Assembly: GCA_039793685.1 (NCBI GenBank)
Contig: JBDRAL010000071.1
Span: 1 to 64,000, forward strand
DNA: 64,000 nt
From: JAAFHI01 sp039793685
Lineage (GTDB): Bacteria > Acidobacteriota > Blastocatellia > Chloracidobacteriales > Chloracidobacteriaceae
Direction of reading: 5' to 3'
Part shown: positions 34,431 through 42,581 of the stretch, in pieces
How the letters are laid out: every line of letters begins with the position of its first letter
How positions within the stretch are numbered: position 1 is the first letter of the stretch
The notes under the pieces: model-generated
What the model was told of the DNA's origin: nothing
Database searches by the model: none
The model's input: the letters and a program-made list of their open reading frames with translations, nothing else
Position numbers and translations under genes: made by a program

Positions 34431-36301
34431 ACGAATCGCCCGCGTCGGCGGCGCTCTCGCCCGACCCGCTCTTTCAAGCACTCGTCAACTGTGCTTCGGA
34501 CGTGCTTGCGGTCGTCTCCGAAAAAGGTGTCCTTCGCTTCGTCAATGCGTCGTTTCAGACGATGACCGGCTATACCGATGCCGTCGGGCGCAACGTCCGG
34601 ACCCTGATTCATCCCGATGACCTCGCCGACGTGGAGCAGAACTTCCGGGCCGTCGTCGAGCAGACCGACTTTCCGATTTCCTTCGAACACCGACTGCGCC
34701 ACGCCGACGGAAGCTGGATCTGGCTGGAAACCATCGCCACCAACGCCCTTGCCGATTCCGCAATTCAGGGATTGGTCCTCTGTTCCCGTCCCATCGGCGA
34801 ACGCCGGGCCGCCGAGGAAGCCCTGCGCATCGGCGAGGAACGCTACCGGGACCTGTTCGAGAAAGCCACCGACAGCCTGTTCACCTTCAGCGGCGACGGA
34901 ACGTTCACCTCCGCCAATCGGGCCTGCGGCAACCTGCTCGGCGTTCCGGCGGAGGAACTCATCGGTCGCCCGGTGTTCGATTTTCTCGACGACGAGGAAC
35001 TGCCCCGGGTCATCCGCTGGCTGAGTGGCGAAATGCCCACCCCGAATACCCGCCGACTGGTGGAAATCGAGGTGACAACCCGTTCCGGCCAACGGATTCC
35101 GCTCGAAATCAGTTTTCGTCCGCTGGGCAATCAGAGCGGCCTCGGCTCGGTCCAGTGCATCGCCCGCGACGTGACCCAACAGCGGCGGCTGATGAGCCAG
35201 CAAGCCGCCGCCCGTGACGCCGCCCTCGAAGCCGCCCGGGCCAAGAGCGAATTTCTCGCCAACCTCAGCCACGAACTGAGAACGCCCCTCAACGCCATTA
35301 TCGGCATGTCGGCGCTGCTGGCCGAAACGCCCCTCAATCACGAACAGAACGAGTTTCTCAACGTCGTCACGGGGGCGTCGGAATCGCTGCTCGCCCTCAT
35401 CGACGACCTGCTCGACTTTTCGCGGCTCGACACGGGTCGCGTGACGGTGGCCTTCGCTCCATTCGACGTGCGAGGACTCGTTGCGGAAGTCGCCCGGCGG
35501 TTCGAAGCCCGAATCAAGGCCAAGGGATTGACCTTCGTGCATCTGGTGCAAACCGAAGTCCCATTCGAGATGCAGGGCGACGCCGCCCGAATCCAGCAAA
35601 TTCTCGGGCACCTCCTCGGCAACGCCGTCAAATTCACCGAGCAGGGAGAAATCATCCTGCGAGTCCGTCCCGACGACTCCGGTGAAGGGATTGTTTTCGA
35701 GGTTTCCGATACCGGCATCGGGATCGAGCCGAGCCTTCTGCCGAAACTGTTTTATCCGTTCACTCAGGCTGACGGATCGGCCCGCCGCAGCTACGGCGGC
35801 ATCGGGGTCGGCCTCGCCATCTGCAAACAGCTTGCCGAACTGATGGGCGGTGGCATGAGCGCCGTCAGCGAACCCGGCAAGGGATCGAGTTTCCGCTTTA
35901 CCCTCCCCCAGATCACGGCGGCTGACCCCACCGCGTCAACCCAGTTACCCGTCAACCGCAAGCATTCCGTCCTGCTCAACGCTTTCGGCCCGGAGGATAG
36001 CGGCGTCCTCCGCGAAATCGTCACCGCCTACCTCATCGACACCCGTCAGCACCTCGATGACCTCGAACGCACCATCGGGCAACCCGACCCAGCCCGACTG
36101 CGCTCCATCGGCCATTATCTCAAGGGCAGCAGCGCCAACATCGGGGCCTCCCGCCTCGCCGCCCTCAGCAGTCGCCTCGAAGCCCTCGGCGGCGGCGGCG
36201 ATCTCTCCTGCCTGGCGAAACTCTTTTCCGACATCCGGACCGAATTTTCCTTCGTCGCCAAGTGGCTGTGCGAAGAATTCGACCTCCCGCTCCCCGAGTA
36301 G
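34427..36301 (+). CDS. PAS-PAS histidine kinase with C-terminal HPt domain
   Basis: 624 residues from GTG 34427, overlapping the previous stop. Two PAS domains (about 15-130 and 140-260), then HisKA with the phosphorylated H282 in NLSHELRTPLN, then HATPase_c (N box LGNAVKFT, G boxes DTGIGI and GGIGVGLAI), then an HPt domain (about 510-615) with H563 in GHYLKGSSANIGA. No transmembrane helix, so it is a cytoplasmic kinase. Phosphorelay kinases normally have a receiver between the kinase and HPt; here none is present, so a separate receiver must serve as intermediate. Last gene of the GTPase cluster. Confidence 0.93.
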   Translation: MNESPASAALSPDPLFQALVNCASDVLAVVSEKGVLRFVNASFQTMTGYTDAVGRNVRTLIHPDDLADVEQNFRAVVEQTDFPISFEHRLRHADGSWIWLETIATNALADSAIQGLVLCSRPIGERRAAEEALRIGEERYRDLFEKATDSLFTFSGDGTFTSANRACGNLLGVPAEELIGRPVFDFLDDEELPRVIRWLSGEMPTPNTRRLVEIEVTTRSGQRIPLEISFRPLGNQSGLGSVQCIARDVTQQRRLMSQQAAARDAALEAARAKSEFLANLSHELRTPLNAIIGMSALLAETPLNHEQNEFLNVVTGASESLLALIDDLLDFSRLDTGRVTVAFAPFDVRGLVAEVARRFEARIKAKGLTFVHLVQTEVPFEMQGDAARIQQILGHLLGNAVKFTEQGEIILRVRPDDSGEGIVFEVSDTGIGIEPSLLPKLFYPFTQADGSARRSYGGIGVGLAICKQLAELMGGGMSAVSEPGKGSSFRFTLPQITAADPTASTQLPVNRKHSVLLNAFGPEDSGVLREIVTAYLIDTRQHLDDLERTIGQPDPARLRSIGHYLKGSSANIGASRLAALSSRLEALGGGGDLSCLAKLFSDIRTEFSFVAKWLCEEFDLPLPE

Positions 36302-36333
36302 TCATCCAATATATTTTCTTTTCATCCGTTATA

Positions 36334-36363
36334 TTGACGAGCCGGATTCTTCACTGCTACAGT
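36334..36363 (+). promoter_or_regulatory. promoter of the dapB-dapA-dapD genes
   Basis: TTGACG (36334-36339), an 18-base spacer and TACAGT (36358-36363) with an upstream TG (extended -10). About 57 bases separate the predicted start from the dapB ATG. Confidence 0.6.
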
Positions 36364-36427
36364 CTGCCGGGTGCGGTTTCCCGCGTGGATGACCGCCGCC
36401 ACTCTTCCGGACGGAACGACCGCCTCA

Positions 36428-37117
36428 ATGAACATCGCGCTTTTCGGCGACGGAAAAATGGGGAGCGCCTTGCGAGCGGGGGCCGACCGCAACAGTCATG
36501 AAATCGTCGCAACAGTCACGCGGAGCGGCGTTGACGGCGACCTTCGCACCGCCGCCGTCGCCATCGACTTTTCCCACGCGGACGCGCTCGACGGCCATCT
36601 TTTACTCGCCGAGGAATTCCGCCTCCCGCTCGTCATCGGCACGACCGGCTGGGACGGACGGCGCGACGCGGTCCGCCGCCGGATCGAATCCGCCGGGCTG
36701 GGGGTGGTTCACGCGCCGAACTTCAGCCTCGGGGTCAACCTGTTTTTTCGTCTCGCCGCCCGCGCCGCCGAAGTGTTCGCGCCGTTCGCGTATGACCCGT
36801 TCATTACCGAAGCCCATCACCGGCACAAGCGCGACGCGCCGTCCGGGACTGCCATTGCCCTCCGGAATATCCTGCAATCGGCGTTTTCAACCGACATTCC
36901 CACGACCAGCCTCCGCGTCGGCGCAATTCCCGGCACCCACACCGTCGGCTTCGACGGCGACGCCGACACTCTGACCATCACCCACACCGCCCGCCATCGC
37001 GGCGGATTCGCCGACGGCGCGCTGCTCGCCGCCGAGTGGATCGTCGGGAAAACCGGTTTTTTCGAATTTTCGCGGGTTCTCGACGACCGGCTGGGGGCAG
37101 TAGTCAGTGGCCAGTAG
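36428..37117 (+). CDS. dapB: 4-hydroxy-tetrahydrodipicolinate reductase
   Basis: 229 residues from ATG 36428. The Rossmann glycine loop is ALFGDGKMG at residues 4-12, VIGTTGWD follows, and the family signature HHRHKRDAPSGTA (from H130) contains the catalytic His and Lys. It reduces the DapA product with NAD(P)H in the diaminopimelate/lysine pathway in the cytoplasm. Slightly short for the family (usually 240-270). Its end (LGAVVSGQ) runs into the AGTAGTCAG repeat, which supplies the stop codon. First gene of the dap cluster, with a promoter at 36334-36363. Confidence 0.95.
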   Translation: MNIALFGDGKMGSALRAGADRNSHEIVATVTRSGVDGDLRTAAVAIDFSHADALDGHLLLAEEFRLPLVIGTTGWDGRRDAVRRRIESAGLGVVHAPNFSLGVNLFFRLAARAAEVFAPFAYDPFITEAHHRHKRDAPSGTAIALRNILQSAFSTDIPTTSLRVGAIPGTHTVGFDGDADTLTITHTARHRGGFADGALLAAEWIVGKTGFFEFSRVLDDRLGAVVSGQ

Positions 37118-37136
37118 TCAGTAGTCAGCAGTCAGC
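37098..37136 (+). repeat. AGTAGTC heptamer array
   Basis: Units AGTAGTC, AGTGGCC and AGCAGTC repeat with 7-base period between dapB and dapA. A reverse-complement array occurs at 39431-39467 beyond dapD, so the two together bracket dapA, dapD and a small ORF. Confidence 0.85.
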
Positions 37137-37182
37137 AAACGGAAAAAAGCCCAGTCAATCCCAGGAGAGGAAGACTTTCTCG

Positions 37183-38100
37183 ATGACTTCAGCCAATCTT
37201 TCGAAGTTCAAGGGCGTCGGCACGGCGCTCGTGACGCCGTTCACCGCCGACCTCAAACTCGACGAACCCGCCCTCAAACGGCTGGTCGAACACCAGATCG
37301 CGGGCGGCGTCGATTTTCTGATTCCCGGCGGAACGACCGGCGAAAGCGCGACGCTCACCGAGGATGAACTCGTTCGGGTCGCGGAAATCGTCCTGACCGC
37401 CGTCGACGGACGAGTGCCCGTCATCGCGGGCGCGGGCGGGAACGACACAGCGAAGGTCGTCAAACTCGCGAAACGCTATGAAAAAATTGGAGTTCAGGGC
37501 CTGCTGTCCGTGACGCCCTACTACAACAAGCCGACGCAAGCCGGACTGGAAGCGCACTACCGCGCCGTCGCCGAAGCGACCGGGTTGCCGATTCTGCTCT
37601 ACAACGTACCGCCGCGCACCAACGTCAACCTGCTCCCCGACACCGTGGCGCGACTCGCCGAAATTCCCAATATCGTGGGGTTGAAGGAAGCCTCGGGCGA
37701 CATTTCGCAGATTGCCGATGTTTTAAGCCGGGTTCCAGCCAGTTTCCGGGTGTTTTCGGGCGATGACGCGCTGATTCTGCCGGTCGTGGCGCTCGGCGGC
37801 GTCGGCGTCATCTCGGTCGTTTCCAATGAACTGCCCGCCGTGGTGGTCGAACTCACCAACGCGGCGCGCTCCGGCGACCTCGTCCACGCCCGCGCGCTCT
37901 CGCGGCGGCTGCTTCCGCTCATCAAGGCCAACTTCGCCGAAACCAATCCGGCGCCCGCCAAGGCCGCGCTCGCGCTGCTCGGCCTGATCGACGAAAACCT
38001 GCGGCTGCCCCTCGTGCCGGTCCATCCGACCACGCGCGAACGCCTCCGCGTCCTGCTCAACGAATTCGGCGTCTTCCCGTCCGCCCGCATCGCCGCCTGA
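37183..38100 (+). CDS. dapA: 4-hydroxy-tetrahydrodipicolinate synthase
   Basis: 305 residues; ATG 37183 follows an AGGAGAGGAAG site. Contains GGTTGESATLT (pyruvate-binding TT pair), YYNKPTQ (catalytic Tyr), YNVPPRT and the Schiff-base lysine in GLKEASGD (K168 by this numbering). It condenses pyruvate with aspartate semialdehyde, the entry step to diaminopimelate for peptidoglycan and lysine. Length and motifs are normal. Between dapB and dapD; a repeat array in the leader does not disturb the ribosome binding site. Confidence 0.97.
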   Translation: MTSANLSKFKGVGTALVTPFTADLKLDEPALKRLVEHQIAGGVDFLIPGGTTGESATLTEDELVRVAEIVLTAVDGRVPVIAGAGGNDTAKVVKLAKRYEKIGVQGLLSVTPYYNKPTQAGLEAHYRAVAEATGLPILLYNVPPRTNVNLLPDTVARLAEIPNIVGLKEASGDISQIADVLSRVPASFRVFSGDDALILPVVALGGVGVISVVSNELPAVVVELTNAARSGDLVHARALSRRLLPLIKANFAETNPAPAKAALALLGLIDENLRLPLVPVHPTTRERLRVLLNEFGVFPSARIAA

Positions 38101-38140
38101 AAGACGTCTGAAACGCTTTATTTGATTGAATTTACCTGGA

Positions 38141-38998
38141 ATGGCACTGCAATCCCGCATCACCGACCTGTTCGAACGCCGCGCCTCGATTTCCGATCCG
38201 GCGGAGCACCTGCCACTGTTTCGGGAGTTCATCGCGGAACTCGACGCGGGGCGAGTTCGCGCCGCCGAGCCGACCGAGGAAGGCTGGCGCGTCAATGCGT
38301 GGGTCAAACAGGGGATTCTGCTCGGGTTCAAACTGGGAAAAATCGTCGAATACCCCGGCGGACACACCACATTTTTCGACAAGGACACCTTCCCGCCGAA
38401 AACCACCGCGCTCGCCGACGGCGTCCGGATCGTGCCGGGCGGCTCGCTCGTCCGGACCGGGGCCTACCTTGCGCCGGGCGTGGTTTGCATGCCGCCGATG
38501 TACGTCAATGTCGGGGCCTACGTTGACGCCGACACGATGATCGACTCGCACGCGCTCGTCGGCTCCTGCGCCCAGATTGGAAAACGGGTGCATCTTTCGG
38601 CGGGCGCGCAGATCGGCGGCGTGCTCGAACCGGTCGGCGCGCTGCCGGTCATCATCGAGGACGACGTGGTGGTCGGGGGAAATTGCGGGGTGTACGAGGG
38701 GACGATTGTCCGAAAGCGGGCGGTTCTCGCGGCGGGGGTGATTCTGACCGGTTCGACCCCGGTGTACGATCTGGCGCGGGACCGGATCATTCAGGCCGGA
38801 CCCGGTCAGCCACTCGAAATTCCCGAAAACGCGGTGGTGATTCCCGGCGCGCGTGCCGTCCGGACCGATTGGGGACGCCACTGGGGACTCTCGATTCAAA
38901 CGCCGCTCATCGTGAAATATCGCGACGCCCGGACGGACGACGCCGTCAATTTCGAGGAACTGTTGCGGCTCGGCCAACCGTCCTCCCCGAACGAGTAA
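38141..38998 (+). CDS. dapD: Tetrahydropyridine-2,6-dicarboxylate N-succinyltransferase
   Basis: 285 residues from ATG 38141 (a TTG at 38126 is in frame but unsupported). An N-terminal helical domain (LQSRITDLFERRASI) precedes a left-handed beta-helix of hexapeptide repeats (GAYLAPGVVCMPPMYVNVGAYVDADTMIDSHALVGS), with VEPVGALPVIIEDDVVVGGNCGVYEGT-like family features and DWGRHWGLSIQTPLIVKYRD near the end. It succinylates tetrahydrodipicolinate using succinyl-CoA, so this organism uses the succinylase branch of lysine synthesis. Homotrimer, cytoplasmic. The downstream dapC and dapE are not in this window. Confidence 0.95.
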   Translation: MALQSRITDLFERRASISDPAEHLPLFREFIAELDAGRVRAAEPTEEGWRVNAWVKQGILLGFKLGKIVEYPGGHTTFFDKDTFPPKTTALADGVRIVPGGSLVRTGAYLAPGVVCMPPMYVNVGAYVDADTMIDSHALVGSCAQIGKRVHLSAGAQIGGVLEPVGALPVIIEDDVVVGGNCGVYEGTIVRKRAVLAAGVILTGSTPVYDLARDRIIQAGPGQPLEIPENAVVIPGARAVRTDWGRHWGLSIQTPLIVKYRDARTDDAVNFEELLRLGQPSSPNE

Positions 38999-39029
38999 GC
39001 AATTTTCCGAAGATTTCAGTATGCCCCGG

Positions 39030-39058
39030 TTGACAGAATCAGGGCTTCGTTTTATCTT
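39030..39058 (+). promoter_or_regulatory. strong sigma-70-type promoter ahead of the 56-residue ORF
   Basis: TTGACA (39030-39035), a 17-base spacer, TATCTT (39053-39058). It is the best promoter match I see in the window and points at the small ORF beginning at 39190, leaving a leader of about 125 bases. Confidence 0.65.
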
Positions 39059-39061
39059 TTA

Positions 39062-39143
39062 GTTGAAAATGAATTTCATTTCTGGTCATTTTCAACCTCG
39101 TTTCGTGTGTGTCTTTCGTGCCTCCGGTCCCTCCGACCGGAGG
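39062..39143 (+). promoter_or_regulatory. two perfect hairpins in the leader of the small ORF
   Basis: GTTGAAAATGA (39062-39072) pairs with TCATTTTCAAC (39086-39096), an 11-bp stem; CCTCCGGTC (39121-39129) pairs with GACCGGAGG (39135-39143), a 9-bp stem. The first could also serve as a dapD terminator or, lying at the transcription start, as an operator. Confidence 0.55.
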
Positions 39144-39189
39144 CCGACTTTTTCAACCTCGCCCGCGCGTTCAAGGAGGTCTCCCCCCA

Positions 39190-39360
39190 ATGTCCGTCCG
39201 TAAACCGTCTGTCCCGTCCGAAATCCGCGTCTACGTTTCCGAAAGTCGCCGCGTCCACATCGAAACGCCCTTTTCCCGCGTCTCGCTCTCCCCGGAGGAA
39301 TTTCTCGCCCGGCTGCGCACCCGCGCCGGACGCAAACCTATGGCTCGCGCCATAGGCTGA
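39190..39360 (+). CDS. 56-residue basic protein of unknown function
   Basis: ATG 39190 is preceded at 9 bases by a perfect AAGGAGGT (39173-39180), the strongest ribosome binding site in the window, and there is a strong promoter upstream. The product begins MSVRKPSVPSEIRVYVSE and continues with SRRVHIETPFSRVSLSPEEF; it is Arg/Ser-rich, soluble, with an apparent beta hairpin then a helix. The last six or so residues come from the 47-bp repeat at 39337. I do not recognise it. The expression signals argue that it is real even though it is short. Confidence 0.6.
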   Translation: MSVRKPSVPSEIRVYVSESRRVHIETPFSRVSLSPEEFLARLRTRAGRKPMARAIG

Positions 39361-39430
39361 CCATCTTTCGGACGCTCCGCTCACCTATGGCTTGCGCCAT
39401 AGGCTAACCGTCTTTCGGACGCTCCGCGTC
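39337..39430 (+). repeat. 47-bp tandem repeat with internal palindrome
   Basis: Two adjacent copies (39337-39383 and 39384-39430) of a 47-bp unit that starts with the palindrome CCTATGGC-TyGC-GCCATAGG and ends with CTTTCGGACGCTCCGC; about five differences. Degenerate pieces appear near 21950-22010. Confidence 0.88.
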
Positions 39431-39467
39431 CTGGACTGACGGCTGGCCACTGGCTGCTGACTGCTGG
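39431..39467 (-). repeat. AGTAGTC-family array, inverted copy
   Basis: Reverse-oriented counterpart of 37098-37136, ending one or two bases from the stop codon of the threE-type gene. Units GACTGAC, GGCCACT and GCTGACT recur with a period near 7. Confidence 0.75.
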
Positions 39468-39468
39468 A

Positions 39469-40725
39469 TCACACGGATTTGCGTGTGGGGACCAGGACGT
39501 TCGCCATCAGCAGGCCGGTCACGATGGAAACGGCCACGAACGCCATCCGGACGCCCGTCTCGACGCCGCTCACCACGTCGTTGTGCAGAAGTTTTAAAAC
39601 GCTGCCGTACCCCACGCTCCCCGGCACGAGCATCATGATCGCGGGCGAAATCACGACCGTCGCGGGCAGCGGCGTCCAGCGGGCGATGAGATTGCCCATC
39701 GCGCAGCCGCACATCGCACCCAGAAACGGCGAAAATTCCCAGCCGAGCCAGGCCGTGCCGAGCCGCGAGCCGATAAAACTCACCACGCAGCCAAGCATCA
39801 CCCAGCCGATGTCGCGCTTGCGGGCGTTGAACAGCACCGCGAAGGCAAACGGCGCGACCATCAGCGCCGCCCACGGCGACCACCAGCCGAGCGCGACGGG
39901 ACGAGCCGTCCCGATCACGTTCGGCAGTACCCGGTCGATCTGCGCGCCGAACGCCACCCCGAACACGATCACGAAAAAGAGGAGCAATGCGCTGATGAGC
40001 CGCGCCGTACCGGCCATCAACTGCCGGTTGGCGAGTTCCGACATCGCCGTCGTCAGCGTCAATCCCGGCAAAAGTACGATCAGCCCCGCCAGCGTCGTGA
40101 TGTACAGCGTCGTCGGCACGATCCGGTTCGCCGCCACGACCGCCAGCGCCGAGGCCAGCGCCGCGCCGACCGGGACGAAAATCCGACCGGCCTGCTCCGA
40201 AAGGCCGCAGAGAATCCCGAACAGCCCGACGATGATGCCGATCGTCCCGGCCACGGCGATTTCCCGCCAGCCACCGCCCAGAAATGAACATGAAGTCGCC
40301 GAAACCACACCGTAAGCGAGACAAACCACCGCTTTTCCGTAATTCGGCGGCGCGTCACGGATTTCATCCACCCGTTCCAGGCCGTCTTCCGCGGAAACCT
40401 CGCCGTCGGCGATGCGATTGGTGAGTTCGTACAGGTCGGCCAGCTTGCCGACGTTCACTTCGCCCGGCTCGACCCGCATCAGGATCGTCCGCGAGCGGTG
40501 CGCCTCCCCGAACGAAAAGAAAATGCTCGTCGGCAGGGCGAAAAACTGCCCTTCCAGCCCGAGACATTCGATGAGCCGGTTGACCGCCCGTTCGAGGCGG
40601 TGAGTGGAAATGCCGTAGGCGTGCAAACCCTTGGCAATCTTGACGATAAGGGCGACCGCCGTTTCATCCCCATCGAAACCGTCCAGCGCCCGCAACTGGG
40701 TACTGGTCGCGAGTTTCGCGGCCAT
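39469..40725 (-). CDS. ThrE-family threonine/serine exporter
   Basis: ATG 40725 follows GGAAG on the minus strand and gives 418 residues. The N-terminal about 120 residues are soluble (LIVKIAKGLHAYGISTHRLERAVNRL, FFALPTSIFFSFG), the ThrE/DUF1212 start, and the rest comprises about ten membrane helices in two sets, matching the fused ThrE1-ThrE2 (DUF1212 plus DUF3815) arrangement. It should export threonine/serine or related small metabolites by proton motive force. It ends next to a repeat array. The upstream neighbour (Sel1 protein) is on the same strand, 153 bases away. Confidence 0.9.
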   Translation of the reverse strand: MAAKLATSTQLRALDGFDGDETAVALIVKIAKGLHAYGISTHRLERAVNRLIECLGLEGQFFALPTSIFFSFGEAHRSRTILMRVEPGEVNVGKLADLYELTNRIADGEVSAEDGLERVDEIRDAPPNYGKAVVCLAYGVVSATSCSFLGGGWREIAVAGTIGIIVGLFGILCGLSEQAGRIFVPVGAALASALAVVAANRIVPTTLYITTLAGLIVLLPGLTLTTAMSELANRQLMAGTARLISALLLFFVIVFGVAFGAQIDRVLPNVIGTARPVALGWWSPWAALMVAPFAFAVLFNARKRDIGWVMLGCVVSFIGSRLGTAWLGWEFSPFLGAMCGCAMGNLIARWTPLPATVVISPAIMMLVPGSVGYGSVLKLLHNDVVSGVETGVRMAFVAVSIVTGLLMANVLVPTRKSV

Positions 40726-40878
40726 GGATTCTTCCGGCGAAGTAAAATTCAGGTTCACGACAGTTGGTACTTTCACGAAAGGGCCTACGACCGATTTCCA
40801 CCGATGGTTCGGCGTATGCCCGGACGCCCCCGCCCGGCAATGGGACGATTTTTCCCACTTGCCCATTGGCGGACAGGG

Positions 40879-41229
40879 TCATTCGTACCACGAATCTGGC
40901 GCGAATTGTGCCCCCAATCGGTGCGCTTCCCGATACCACTTTTTGCTTGAGGCTACATCCGCCGGGAATTGAGGCGAATTTGAAAGATATAAAGTGCCCA
41001 GATTGTGCGCCGCCAGCCCGTTTCCCGCCTCGGCGGCGCGCGTCAGCAATTCCACCGCCCGCGCCGGATCGACGGGGACGCCCTGCCCCAAGAAGTACAT
41101 CGTCCCGAGCAGGGTCAGCGCGTCCGGGTCGTGCGCTTCGACCAACGGCACGAGAATTTCCCGCGCCCGCGCGTACTCGCCCGCGAGAAATTCCTCATAA
41201 GCCTTTTCAAAACTTGAACTTCCGGTCAT
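40879..41229 (-). CDS. Sel1/TPR-repeat protein
   Basis: 116 residues, about three Sel1-like helical repeats (ALTLLGTMYFLGQGVPVDPARAVELLTRAAEAG, then GLAAHNLGTLYLSNSPQFPADVASSKKWYREAHRLG). No signal peptide. Its ATG overlaps the stop of the upstream CarboxypepD_reg gene (ATGA), so it belongs to the three-gene minus-strand operon 44276-40879. Sel1 proteins are protein-interaction adaptors; partner unknown. Confidence 0.85.
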   Translation of the reverse strand: MTGSSSFEKAYEEFLAGEYARAREILVPLVEAHDPDALTLLGTMYFLGQGVPVDPARAVELLTRAAEAGNGLAAHNLGTLYLSNSPQFPADVASSKKWYREAHRLGAQFAPDSWYE

Positions 41230-42557
41230 TGGGCGTCCTTCGCAGAGTCTTCAACCGTCCGGAGGTAGCTTTTGAGAATCAGCAGGAGTTGCGGCTCGGC
41301 GATTTTCCGCATTCGATTTTCAACCTGCTCCGTGGTTCGATAGGGGTCCGGTTCAAACTCGGCTTCGGCAATCTGGAAAGCGCCATCTTCGACCCGTCGG
41401 TAAAGTTCAACTAGCCACCTGCCCCGAGGGTTATTTTGTTCGGCGGCGGAGAATTTCAGCAATTTCAGCGTACCCAGCCACCACTCGTTTTTCCGCTTTT
41501 CCAGGTGTTCCAGAAACAGGGCATCCAGACCGGGACATTTCAGTTCAATCAAAAGCGGTAGAACTTCCAGATCCTCTTCCGACAATTTCTCCTGCCCCAA
41601 CATCGTTGCCCCAATCCGTTTTCGTTGTTCTTCGGAAAAGAGCGGCTCTCCCTCGACAGCCAGGTCGTAAGGATTGCCCGGACCGGCATTTCGAATGCCC
41701 GAAATCTCTCTTTCCCGACTTCTTTTCAAAATAATCAAGGCCTCCTCGGCCATACCCATCCGCGAGTTTTCATCCTCAATCCCCCGGACCAGCCATTCGA
41801 CCAGTTCAGCCCGGGAGAGACGGTTCATGCGGGTCATTTCAAGCAGATTCCACATCCGTTCCGAGGCAACCAACTCCCCCCTCCATTCAGGCCTGGGAAA
41901 AAAAATCGCATATCGACATTCCTGCTTTCCACCCGCTTTGGCCGTCGAAAAAAGAAGCAGCATCGGTTCGCCGGGTTCGGGTTCCGGGCTGCCCGTCAGG
42001 ATTGCCTTTCGAACCTTGAATTTGGCCGGAACGCCTTTCCCCCTGAAGGTTTGTTCGACCACCACGGTCAGGTCGTAGACCTGATAGAAGTGATCCGAAT
42101 TCCCGAACTGAGCATCAACCGACTTGACCTTTCCGAGGCACACGGCGGATGCCTTCCGAAAAGGCTCCATCCCGGTAGTGGGCAGAAAAACCGTTCCCCT
42201 TTCACAAGCTTTTCCGGCCACTCTTTCCAAAAAAAGTTCGGGTTGCCAAGTCACCTCGTGGCTCACCCCGCCGGTTTCCCAGACCGGGCAAAACCCTTCC
42301 GCGGCGGCGAAAACCTGAAATTCGCCGGGCGGGAGTCCCGAAAACCGGAAGCGGCCTTTGTCATCGGTTTTCGTGAAGTACGGCCGTCCGGAATCGGCTT
42401 CGATGGCGGTCACTTCGACGGCGGCGTTCGGGGCGTCCTTCACCCAGACCGTCCCCTCGATACTCCCCGTCCGGGCCGGTTCCTGCGCGCGGACGACCCC
42501 GCCGAAACACAAAACCGCCACCAGCGAAAAAAGTACGGCAAGACGAACGGCGCGCAT
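41226..42557 (-). CDS. Secreted CarboxypepD_reg-domain protein, paralogue of the next gene
   Basis: ATG 42557 follows AAAGGA and starts a signal peptide (MRAVRLAVLFSLVAVLCFGG, cleaved near VRAQ); 443 residues. Residues about 30-115 form a carboxypeptidase-regulatory beta sandwich (GSIEGTVWVKDAPNAAVEV, KGRFRFSGLPPGEFQVF). The next part, AVCLGKVKSVDAQF with TVVVEQTFRGKGVPAKFKVRK, resembles the TIMP/NTR-like region also present in the neighbour. The C-terminal half is helical (YRRVEDGAFQIAEAEF). Exported, function unknown; likely cotranscribed with the gene at 42582-44276, from which it probably arose by duplication with loss of the zinc-ribbon start. Confidence 0.8.
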   Translation of the reverse strand: MRAVRLAVLFSLVAVLCFGGVVRAQEPARTGSIEGTVWVKDAPNAAVEVTAIEADSGRPYFTKTDDKGRFRFSGLPPGEFQVFAAAEGFCPVWETGGVSHEVTWQPELFLERVAGKACERGTVFLPTTGMEPFRKASAVCLGKVKSVDAQFGNSDHFYQVYDLTVVVEQTFRGKGVPAKFKVRKAILTGSPEPEPGEPMLLLFSTAKAGGKQECRYAIFFPRPEWRGELVASERMWNLLEMTRMNRLSRAELVEWLVRGIEDENSRMGMAEEALIILKRSREREISGIRNAGPGNPYDLAVEGEPLFSEEQRKRIGATMLGQEKLSEEDLEVLPLLIELKCPGLDALFLEHLEKRKNEWWLGTLKLLKFSAAEQNNPRGRWLVELYRRVEDGAFQIAEAEFEPDPYRTTEQVENRMRKIAEPQLLLILKSYLRTVEDSAKDAQ

Positions 42558-42581
42558 CGGATTTCCTTTCAAAGCAATGGT

